This document shows, piece by piece, positions 27,047 through 39,000 of a stretch of DNA of 64,000 bases (position 1 is the first letter of the stretch; every line of letters begins with the position of its first letter). The translations under genes were made by a program, and so were the position numbers. The notes beneath the pieces are model-generated. The model ran no database searches. It was not told the origin of the DNA and worked only from the letters and a program-made list of their open reading frames with translations. The stretch is from the NCBI GenBank assembly GCA_002633005.1, contig NMRA01000557.1, positions 145,513 to 209,512 of the forward strand, given 5' to 3'. This DNA comes from Phoronis australis (lineage: Eukaryota; Phoronida; Phoronidae).

Positions 27047-30000
27047 GTAAAAACTTTGCCAGAGGAGAGGTACACGTCCGATAACTAGACCTAGCCTTCG
27101 TGCATAATCACCTCTTTTGGATATATCGTTAAGGAATTCGAGTACGGTCTTTGAGAATGCATTGATCTGTATTCAGTCTAGGGGGGGGGGCTCATTCTAA
27201 AAAGATTTACTGATCCGAAAAGTTGTGCGCTGCCCTGGCGTGACGTACAGCAGGCCTATACGAAATCAACCCGGAATTTGTTTGGCTTGCAGATAGCTTA
27301 CCCTCTGACACAGCGCCACTTAAACTAAGAAGTGGCCCTGTGGAAACATGATGCTCACACAAGGAATTCCGTGTGTGTGCATCAATGCCCATGCTTGGTG
27401 GGAAGTTTACCGATCACATCGCCACTACTTGCACAAGCCTTCTATACACCATAGAAAGCGTGTGCAAGTATAATGCACTGTACTTGTTTGGGCTGAAGCC
27501 CCTATGATTGGGGCTTCCTTGATTTTGTTACTTCGATCAATGTCCATTTTAATAAATTGTAACTATTCAAGTCTAACGTCGTCGCCATACTACGTATGTA
27601 GCAATAAACTGAAAGGGGTTAACTAGATTTCAAATGTCATAACATTGGTTCCGACCACCTACCAGTCCTAATTAAGCTCTCACTACTAGAGCAACCCTCC
27701 GTCACAAGAAAAGAGCCTAGCTGGAACTACAAAAAGGCAAACTGGACAAAGTTTAAAAAACTGACTGACACACTCTGCAGAAATACCACCATTGACTCAA
27801 AGCAAGACATCAACATCAATGTCAGGCGGATTTCCAACTGCATCCTCTAGGCGGCACGCCAGAGCATTCCAACGGGAAGACGAAGAGACTACAAACCATA
27901 CTGGAGTGACCACCTGTAGAGTCTCCATGACCAAGTAACATCAACCACTGAGAAACTTGAAAAAGACCCTACACCGGAAAACACAGCAATCTACAACAAA
28001 GCAAGAGCTGCATTTGATGAGGAAAAGACAACAGAAATCCGCAAGTCCTGGCACGAAAAGACCAGCTCTCTAAACATGGAGAAAGACACAGGGAAACTGT
28101 GGCAGCTCACAAAGACCCTAAACGACGACCACCAGTGCACTCCAAGAGAAACGCTCCTAAAAGAAAATGGACAGACTTACACTGGGAGGAGAGCCGCAAC
28201 CCTGCTTGCTGACAATTTTAGAAATGACAGTCTCCTGGGCAATACCAGGCAGAAAACAAGAGAACAAAGAAAACAAAGGAACTGAGAAAGAGGCAACAAC
28301 AACAAACCGCCAGCATGACTAACGACTTTACCATGCAAGAGCTGAACAATTCCATCAGACAACTCAAGACCAAGAAGACACCCGGAAAAGACGGCATCAG
28401 CAATGACATGATTCACCACCTTGGCAGTCTCACCAAACAGAAGCTTCTGGATATTTACAACCAGTCTTTGAGAATGTTTTTTTTTTCAGTCAGCTGGAAG
28501 CGAGCCACAATCATTCCAATGTTAAAGAAGCTGAAGGACAGGCACACCAAAGGCAGCTATCGCCCCATCAGCCTTCTCAGCTGTCCAGACAAACTCATGG
28601 AACGCGTGGTCAACAAACGTCTGCAATATCACCCAGAAAAGAACAGGCTTATTAGCTCCACCCAGTCAGGGTTCCGAAAGAACAGAGGATCAGATCACAC
28701 TGCTCACTCAAGACATAGAAAATGGCTTTCAACAGAAAATGAAGACACTAGCCGTCTTTTTGGCCTAACAAAAGTCTTCGATAAGGTCTGGAAGGAAGGC
28801 TTACTCCTCAAGCTCCTCCAAAAACAAGCATACATGTATGACAAAATGTATGTGCGGATTAACAGTTACCTCTTCCAAAGATCTGCGCGGGTAAAGCTGG
28901 AAGGACAGACAAGCAAGTTGACTAGGACTCGGGAAAGAGTACCCAAGGGCAGCATAATATCGCCGACACTCTTTGATGTCTTCATTGATGACATTGCTGA
29001 CCACCTGTCTATGCTCATTTCAAGGACTCTCCAAGCAGATGACCTGGCTGTATGGACAAAAGCAGAATACATCACCACAGCAGCTTACAGAATGCAGGGA
29101 GCCATGGACATCATCCTAAACTGGGCAAAAGGGTGGATGGTCACGATAAACAGGATCAAAACAGAGACCACGTGCTTTTACCTTTCTTTCAAAAAACGAA
29201 GAGTTCTTGCTCCAGCTAGAAGGCCAGAATATTCCCCACCAAGAAACCACAACCTACCTTGGGGTTAAACTGGAAAAGAGGCTTACTTGGTCCCCTCACA
29301 TTGCTGCCATGCGCAGCAAAGCTACTAAGAAAATTGCTGTGATGAAGAAACATACTGGTACCAGTTGGGGTGCAAACATGAAGATCTTGACCCAAGTTTA
29401 CACGGGATCTGTCAGACCCCAGGTGGAGTGTGCCTCTAATGCATGGTCTACGGCTGCCAAAACCAACAGAGACAACTTAGCCAGGGTCAAGAAAACTGGT
29501 CTGCGCTTAATCACAGGAGACATGAAGACCACCCCCCATTATGGAAATGGAGAAGAAGGCAGGCTTAAGCTCATTGGAAGGAAGACGGGATGAGAAACTC
29601 CTGAGACAGGGCGAAAAGATGAAGCAGCTTCCATCACATCCACTGCACCCCAAACTCCAAACCTCGACCAAAAACCGCATCAAGAGGTCCAAACCACCTC
29701 ATCAAGGCACTTCAGCAGAAACATCAACCTCTGCTATCCTCAATCAACCAACCCACTAGAAATGCTCCAAGACTTTGTGAAGAATGGTCTCTGGACGTTC
29801 CCCACATCATTCTCAACTTCCCTGGGATTGAAGCAAAGCATACACAATTGGAGGCAGGCCTGAAGGAGACTACCCTACCACCACTTGGACCCGAGTTTAT
29901 ACAGATGGCTCTGCAGAGAATGCTGTCAGAAATGGGGGAGGTGGGGCAGCACTCTGCGCAGGTCCATTGCCACGGGCCTTCACTCCACCAACTACAGAGC

Positions 30001-33000
30001 TGAGGCAAATGCCCTATACCTCGCAGACCAGATACTCAACCAGCAAACGAGGCTCACGTATCAGACTGTCTTCTCCTCAGTCTGCCAATCTCTTCTGCAG
30101 AGCCTCCAGACAACAGAGAGAGAGAGACCAGATCCTGCAATCCATCACACAAAAGATGCACATCCTCAGCAAGAAAACCAGTGTTGTGCTGCAATGGATT
30201 CCCTCCCACTGCGGCATCAGCGGCAACGAGGAAGAAGACAGACTCCTTTGCAGGAAGCAAACTGGAGCAGACGTCCCACCCATCATCATCATATGGAGAA
30301 ATAAAAACCCTCCTCTGAAATCACTTTAGAAATGCCTGGAGGACACGCCTACATCTGGGGGCTGAAGAAGATTATATACCAGCTTGACCGGCAGGAACAA
30401 TTCACTATCTTCAGGCTAAGAACCGGCCACTGCCAGCTGCTCTCCCACGTGCATCGCCTGAAAATCTCTAACACAGATGAGTGCTCCTGTGGCACTGGCC
30501 TCAAAACACCTGAGAATTTACTGCAGAGCTGCCCTACGTTCGATTCCCTAAGGCGCCAGACATGGCCCAGTCCGGTGGAACTCAAGGTAAAACTGTGGGT
30601 CCCGACGGCATCATTGCGGCGAACTGCAGACTTCGCCCAAAAGACCAGACTGACTATCTAAGCTACATGGCCGGGAACGCTGAAGAAGAAGAAGAAAGTT
30701 CAATTATCACTTTGTTATCTGTTCCTGCTTTAATCAACGAAGAACCCATGCTACGGGATATATACGTCATGCCACCTGCCGGTCGCAGTGTTAAGTGGTG
30801 AGTTACCGATTTTGGGAACTGTACGAGCGACTGCTCGAAGAAAAAGTTCGACAACATGCGCGAACCCAGGGTGGGTGGGGGGCTCGGTGGACTCAAACGA
30901 GCCCCCCCCCCCCATTTGGCGAAGTGAGTAAAAAGGTCCGCCTCAGAGAAACAAAATAATCCTAGAAAACGAGACAAAATCCACTAAAAAGGCGCAAACG
31001 CAGAGTTCACAGACCTGAAGGTGGTACCCCGTTTTTTTAGTCCTCCCGCTTTTTTGTTAGCAAAAGGTCCACTTTGTCAGAGATTCGAGCTGGGCGCGCG
31101 CATAGATAACGGCAGTATTTGTTCGAGTTGGAAGGAAATGAATGCATCGACGACATTCTAAGGTATCCCTTTATGTATATGCGCAAAAGGTATGTACAAC
31201 AATGTGACTTTGGTGTTTTAGTCAGTGCGATGCATAATTTGCCGAAAAGCTTCCGGCGTATGAAGCGCGGCTCCATCGTCTCTACTGGCGGTCATTGTCT
31301 ATGTATTTGTAAGGGTTTTGAATCAAATTTTTATGATTTAGTGATCTAAAGTGATAAATTCAAGCGATAAACTGACACCAGTGAGCGTCTTGTGAACTGC
31401 TAAACATACTGTGTTAGAACCTATGTCGTCATCGGTTGACCTCCGTCTGTCATCTGGTGTCGGGTAAAACATCTGAACATGCTGTTATCGAATGGATCTA
31501 AATTAATGCTGAAATTTCTATTACATTGATGGTTTTTGTAATGTACACATCTGTTAAGATATTTGTTCTGTACATGCAGTATATACATGTAGGTTTGTAT
31601 GTGATTTCCATTTTCAAATCAATTTGTCAGTTAGCACAGTATATTTTCCGCCATGTAAAGTGTCCAGCATTGTACCACGTTATATCATTCAGATCTTGAA
31701 CATTATCCTCAAGAATTGGTAAAATCCTCTTGAGAATATTGCGTACTGTATTGCAGATACTAAAGGCGCATTGGTGTGTCTTGCTTCTATGCCCATTCTT
31801 TGAAGCCATGAATCGAAGTGAAATGAGGGAGGTGGCTTCAGGTAAGTACACCTGTCAAAACGTTGCCAAGTACATGCATGATTGACTTCTAATGGCGCTC
31901 TAGACAAGCCCCACTGTTCTGGGTGACTCAAAACAATGACGGATTTACAATATCCAAACTATTAAACCAACATTGCAGCTGAGAGACTAACCGCAGAAAC
32001 AATAGAATTCAGCTTGGTGTAACTGTGCAAAATATAAAAACGCTCCCTATAAATCGCTGTCAGTCACTTTTATCTGTACAGTTGTAAACAATAATAACAC
32101 TAATTAGCTTTAATGAATTTTCTTCCTTTCAAGGGACGGTCAACTTGAGTCAGTTTGACGTGTCAACTATGCAGTTTGTTCTTGAGTACATGTACACTGG
32201 GCACTGGGAATTGGGCAATCAATGTAGGGAGAGTGTCATCGAACTCGCCGACTTCCTGTTGCTTCAAGATCTGAAAACATACCTGGAGGACGATAAACCG
32301 CCTCCAAAAAAATTAGACGGCGTGATGGAAGTGTATTTGAGGCTGAGCATGGTCCAGCTGAAGACTTCGATCGATAAAAAGTGGCTAAAGAACCTAATAA
32401 GTGCTCTGTGGGAGCAATGCTTGGATAGCGCACCGTGCTGTGATGTCATCATCGAGGCCGCCAACGCGTGGGTAAGCTTGCTTAAAATGACCATTGATGT
32501 GCGCACCCAGGGGTGGCTCGGGGGGCTCGAACACGCCCCCCATTTGGCGAAGTGGGCAAAAGGTACGCCCCAGAGAAATAAAAAGTCAGAGAAAACGAGA
32601 TAAATTCCACTAATGAAATGGAAACGCACACTTCACACTACGTACGACTCCGGTCGTGGTATTTTTTTCGATAACAGACTATTTTGTTTGTAAAAGGTCC
32701 ACGCCGTAAGGAATTCGAGCCCCCCATATTGAAGGCTCGGTGCGCGCATACTTCACCTTGTTTTGACTAGTGACTACATTGCTAGCATCATTAAACCCTT
32801 TTTATAGCATTGCCTAACACAGTTGCAGACTTAGTATCCCAAAACGAAGAAAAACGAATTCACAGCACCACAAACGCATTGTGCTTCGCTTTTCCCTATT
32901 GTGCCATAAGATACGGGGAAACGAGTGGCCTTATTTAGCGATTTTCACAATAATCAGAATGGAGGATGACTCGTGCTGCGATTGGTTGGTCCGATTTTAT

Positions 33001-36000
33001 GTAAAATGTTTCCACCTCTAAATGCCCATAACTCAAGATCATCCAATTAACACATCGTGTTTTTGGGATATCTAATTTGACAGTTGATTTACTGCATGGG
33101 TTGCTTTTGTGTTTTTGATATGGAATTGGCAGCTTTAAGCACTTAAGGGATTCACAATCGTTGTAAAGGCTGTTGCCCTTATTATAATCTTGGTTCATGA
33201 AATCCGACATTGCTCGATTCGTGATTGGTAGTCATATGCTACGCAGCTTGGGTATTAAGTCAACGTTCTCAAGGAAATATGTCCCGATTATTCGGTGATT
33301 GTTAGTTGTTGAAATGTGTGAGTAAACATGAACAGTATTATAATGTACTATTTTTCAGAAATTTTCGGTTCACCGATGTGTCCTTGCTGTGTGGCCTTCT
33401 TTTGAAGCCATGTATAATAGCGACAACAAATGTTCGGATGCAGGTGGGCGTTTCAAGTTCATTTTATATCAAAAGGTGTGAGGGGATTGCCTTTTAGAAA
33501 TAAATTCCACTGTGTTGAAACTATTCGGTAGTCCACTCTATTTCATTTTTGTACAAAAATATATTTCCTCAGTAAAATCCTAAACTTGTTGGTTACTCAG
33601 ATAAGAAGTTATTTCTGGGTTTCAGAACAACTGAACATTTGTTGAAGCTCGGGTCAAAACTTAATCAATTGGATCACCACGGCAGGTTATTTTATGCACC
33701 GAATATGATCTCAAACAATGAGAAACCAGAATTCCTTTCTCATCTGAATAAGAGACGGCGCAAGACAGCTCCTGCAACGTTGAAGCGGCTACAAAGTCGC
33801 TTTCCGCCACAAAAATCAACTTTTAAACTAGAACATTTAGTGTTATAAAATTTATCTCAAATTATTTCTTAGTCGCCGTCGGTATTTCAGAAGACTTTAC
33901 GGTTCATTGTTGCTTGTGACCAAGCTCTACGCGTTGGTTCACCACGGTTCTTTGCAATCCCCAAAATGGCTTCTCATCTGAGTAAGTAACAAACAAAGAC
34001 CAATTTAGCAGATGCATGTGGTCAAAGTAAAAAATTCACCTCTTGGTCGGAACTCGGATTTATACCCACAACTACAGTTGATTTTTACGGTACGCAGATC
34101 TAAAGTAGTTTTAATCAGAGGTGGCTCCCTGTTGTTCAAGTCAAATCTCAATAATTGGTTTGACTACTCTGTATCTCTCCATGTGCTGAACATGACCTCA
34201 ACCAAAAGTGAATTTTCACTTCTCCCCAAACTACGTCGTATACCGAATACTAAGTGATCATTTTACAAGCATTTTTCAGTAGAAGACGAGATATTTAAAA
34301 AAGCTTTTTACGTTTGTGCATAGGTGTGGTAGAACTGAGAGAGTTTGGACAGGAAGCCGTGAAGTTAGTGATGGAATTCATCTACACTGGGAAGGCTGAA
34401 TTTACGGTATCCAATGTCGAATCAGTTTTGAAACTTGCGGTTCGTTTGGGAATCGAAAGTTTAAAGGGCCAATGTAACAAGTACTGCTTGCAGGCAATTA
34501 ACGCAGAAAATTGTCTTCAGATTCGTTCATTGGCTAAGAAGAATGCTCTCAACGAAGTGTACGGCGAGGCCGACAAATTTTTGTACAGATTCTTTACCGA
34601 AATTTCAAAGACGAGGGGTATTTTAGACGTGTCGTTCGATGCGCTAATGACCTTCATTCAAGATTTAAAGTTGAGTTACTTCGCGCCGAAAGAGTTCTTT
34701 GAATTGATAACTCGTTGGGTGAATGAAGGGAGCGCCGAGCGTTTGGGTCATTTTGACCAACTGTTTGCTGCACTGAAGCTCCAGTGGATTGCGCAAGATG
34801 ACATGGCAAAAATCAAAGAGAACGAGTATGTCGCAAAGAGCGCTATTTGTAAAGCGGCCATCGACAAATACGAGTTCAATGTCAGGCAAGGTCACGTTAC
34901 CCCGGGTGTTAAGGATTTAGTGGTCGTTTCCGGTAGATATTGTGGGAATGGGCACTTTGCTTATTGTATAAGTGAGGACCGTTGGGTAAGGCTACCCGTA
35001 CCTTTGGTAGCACCCGAAAATAATCATTTAAACGTTGTCGACAAAAGTATTGTGTTGACTGATAGTAATGCATACGGAGATACGGTGCTTAAGCTGGAAA
35101 CCCTAATCGGTACCTGGCGTCGATTGCCTGTGGGATTTAGTGGTCAGATTTTTGAAACCGGGTCCGTGGTTTCGTGTGGTGGGTTTATATGTGTTGTTTC
35201 GGGCTCACAACAAATTCTGCAGCTCTATCCAACACGTCCAGGTCAAAAGTATGACCGCGTTAAGATAAATGCGTTGAAAAAGCGTTGCACTGTGTCTGCC
35301 TTCTCGCTGAAGGACGAGGCCATTTTAATTCTTGCAAAGGTTAATTTGGGAAGCAAACGAAATCGGGTTAATAAGTGCGTGTTGTACAACATCCAGACGG
35401 GGGAATTTACCGAATATTCGTGTGGAGCATGTTATGGACAATTTATGTGTTGCGACGAAGACGAGGGGAAGGTTTACGTGTTTAGTGACGGTTACGGCTG
35501 TATGTTTGATTACGCAGACCGCCGATGGAAGGAGGCTGGAAGATATATACCGCCCCCTCAAGGAATCAAACAACAAGGTGCATTTATCGGGACACTTTAC
35601 AAAGACGTAGCGTACGTTGCTGTCGGTGAACAAAACAAGTTCGTGGCCACAAACGGGCAGCTATATAAATTCACCAACAGTTGGGAGGAAGTTAAAGAGG
35701 TACGTGTAATCATGTTTATTAATTTCTAGTAGAAGAATAATCGTTTATTTTTCTGAATCAGTTTTGAGGGGGTATTGCTGTTTATACGGTCTATTTATAT
35801 TTAGATCGATGACTGCTTAAATGCAGAAATTATTTATAATTCATAGTCAGAGATCGTGTAACTTCGTGCTATAGTTTACAAAACAGCCACAGGCTTCGCA
35901 TACCAAAGTCAGCCATTACTCGAATGCCCAAAACAAAAACAGCACAGCTGTTCAGCATGGTAGTGAGCTATTCAAAGTCATATTCCTGGGTTGTATAAGG

Positions 36001-39000
36001 TCTGTGTGTTATTAAATATGTGATCTGACATGAATTTGTAGGATGACACAGTGTTCACAGAAACATCCCATAGCCAAATTATCATTTCCTAATATTGCAA
36101 CATTGTGATGAATTTCGTATGATTTCTATTAGTTGAACTCAGTGAATCACTAAAACAATCTTAACAACTGTTATTAAGATTGATTTCGTGAGTCACTTAG
36201 TTCAGATGCACCAAATTACTGTCCTGGTAATACATGTACCCACATCAAACAGTCCATTTCAAAATGGTATCAACAACCATGTTTTGTGCTGGACTTAAGA
36301 AAGCAAACCTAGTTTTGTACACAACTGGCAATGACCTTGATCACATTTGTTTAGGCCAAAACAGAAGCACCACCTTTATTTACGTACTATAGGCGCTAAT
36401 TTTTAATTTCGTGACAATGACTATTGTGACGTAGATTTGCTACACAGTGAAAGCTTCGTTGAGCAAACTGTTGCACACTGGTGTACATTTTACTTTCAGA
36501 AATTTCTTGAAACAGTATATGTTACCACTTGGAATGGGCAACTTAAAAACTCCATCAGTTAGTCCATGTCTTCCAAATTTTGATCTCTGATTAGATCAGC
36601 ACGTAGGTTCTCAAGCCCAGCACAGAAAATCACATAGTTATCCACTGATTCTGTGCTTTACACGGGAATACTCAAAATTTTGAAAACTTTTAAGTCTCCA
36701 TATTGCTCAGTCCAAATGGATTCTTACTATGGAAATGCACCATGTTTTTGTCAGACCTTTTTACTAAGGTGTGACTTGCCATTGATGAAAGCTGGTATGT
36801 TTAACTTAACTCGTGTTGGAAACAGGAGTTCATCAATAGCAAAACCTCTATCTGCCATATTTTTGTCTTTGGGTAAAAGGTATTTCAGAAATCCAGATTT
36901 TTGAATAGTGTACTTGTCACTACCCCTGCGGGCCCCAAATGCTTTACATACGCACATGGTGTACCCATTTTTGTTGCAATTGCAACCATATACTTTTCAG
37001 TATTGTGTGATTTGTACTGGCTTTAGGTTTCACCCCCTATCAATTATTTCAAATCAGCTGATCTGTTACCAAATATAAAACACCATCAGGCACACCAGCT
37101 CCGAAGCCTTGTTTTACAGACAGGCTGTACTGACTCCAGTGTTTAATCCAGAATGCCTGTAATGGCGTGACCTGGCTGTTTCCGTAATGGAATCTGTCTA
37201 TGTAGTATGCAAGGACGAAACTAGCTACTTCTGACTTTGGGGTGTGAGGTGGGAGGGAGGGGGTGTCAGACATTGATTTCCTCGACATTTGCTGTGTCAA
37301 AAACTTTTGAAAGCTAATGCTAATAGGTGGAAGCAGACGAGCTTTACTTTAAAGACAAACCGCATATGCATATTTTCAAAGAAAATTCCTTACTCTAGTG
37401 TTTCTCGTGTGACTAAATTTCGCGTATAAGTGCATGTTGATGTCCTTTGCAGGGCGCATGCCTTGCATTCTCTCAAATTATGTTAAATCTAACCCATGCT
37501 AAACATTTGTATGCGATTTGGCTTGACAGCACGTTTCTGGATTACAATACAGATGCGACCTGGTGTTGAGAACATTAATTTATCTAGAAGGAATAACACG
37601 TATAACAATCCATTTCAATGACTAACCGTTGTAAAATTGTAAAGTTGTTTTTATACAGTTTCCCTGTGTAAATGAGCAAAACTAGGGCATGGAAAAGGAA
37701 ATTTGAATACTAAAGTTTCGATTGACTTGTACTATTTAATTGAATTCTCCAGTAAAACGAAGAAAATTTCCAGCATGTTTTACACTAAATATATCGACAT
37801 GTAGTACACCTAAGCTCATTGTGTGAGTCAACATCATATTTGCACGTTTCTTCATTAGATTCTACGAGCCATAGTAGCTAAGAATATTGAAAAAATAAAC
37901 GGGTGCGCCAATTTCCAGGGTGTTCCATTGAAACAGGAATCCCCATGTAAAACAAATATCCCGGAGTTGAAAACAGACTTCCGCATTTTAAAAATAACTA
38001 ACCAGCCCGAAAAACACGAACTCTGAAATTTAAAACTTTTACCCCGCGGATGGGACAGGACATCCGGTTACCGAAACACTACTCCCGTGCTTTCTTTTAA
38101 AAATTGTTTGATGAAAAATAAATCTTCATACTTTAAATAGTTGTGACATGTTGTTTTATTATACCGGATTTTTTTTTTCAGAATTGGCGTTCATGCAAGT
38201 GGCGTCGCACAATGTTTCGTTTCTGCATTGATGTTTAATAGCCGCGTGCTTGAAGCAAATACCTGTTCAATAAACACATGACTGGCCGATTTTGCCGGTA
38301 TGTTATTCACTACTGCATGAATAAATGACAGTATCGTAAACAAAAGTCATCGACAGTAGAAAGATGCATTCCGAAAAGGCGCAACCACAATTAGGATTCA
38401 CATTTCCTGAACATGAATTTTAAGCATCGATTTGTCTGTACAACAGACCACATTTACACTTCAGTTCATCAGTCACGCCAGTTAGTGCGTAAAGCGCTGC
38501 CTGTTGAGAATTCGACTAGCCAATCAGAAACGCCGGTGTAAAAAAATTCTGGAGGAAATTCAAGTGATACCTGCGTGCTGGCTACCGACTACCTAGCGAC
38601 ACGCAGGGAACCAGCGAGGTATTACAATTGACCTATCGTAAGCTCCGCCCCCTTGCGTAATGTCGACGCTAGGACCTACTCTACGACCTAGCTAAAATCT
38701 AGTCAAGGTCACGTGGTCTCATTTAAAATACACGGCAATATCTCACGCAGTCTCGCGAAGTCTTGCTTTTTAGCGAGGTCCTAGCGTTACTGAACGGGAG
38801 GCCGGCAACGTCATGTTTGTAGGCCGGCTAAAAAAGCGGCCAGGAAACGAAGGTGTGTCTAGAATGCTGCTATCTTATTGGTCAGTTAAGTAGCCACTCA
38901 AAATCCTAGAGATAGGTCAATTTCACAAGCAGTCAATGTTTTGAAACATCACAACGAGAAGTAACGTTTCTAACAAATAGACTCTTGGGCACAGGGCTTC

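Larger units (their letters stand above)
27620..30697 (+). mobile_element. 5'-truncated I/Jockey-like non-LTR retrotransposon
   Basis: The insert begins inside the endonuclease domain (GSDHLPV motif at 27645-27665). It continues through a linker, reverse transcriptase (28315-29590), RNase H (about 29890-30260) and a C-terminal region with a Cys pair and LLQSCPTFDSLRRQTWPSP. It ends in a GAA-rich tail near 30697. An RNase H behind RT, and this C-terminus, are typical of the I group. It lies in the same orientation as the host gene, in intron 1. The 5' truncation is the usual LINE insertion outcome. Confidence 0.9.
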
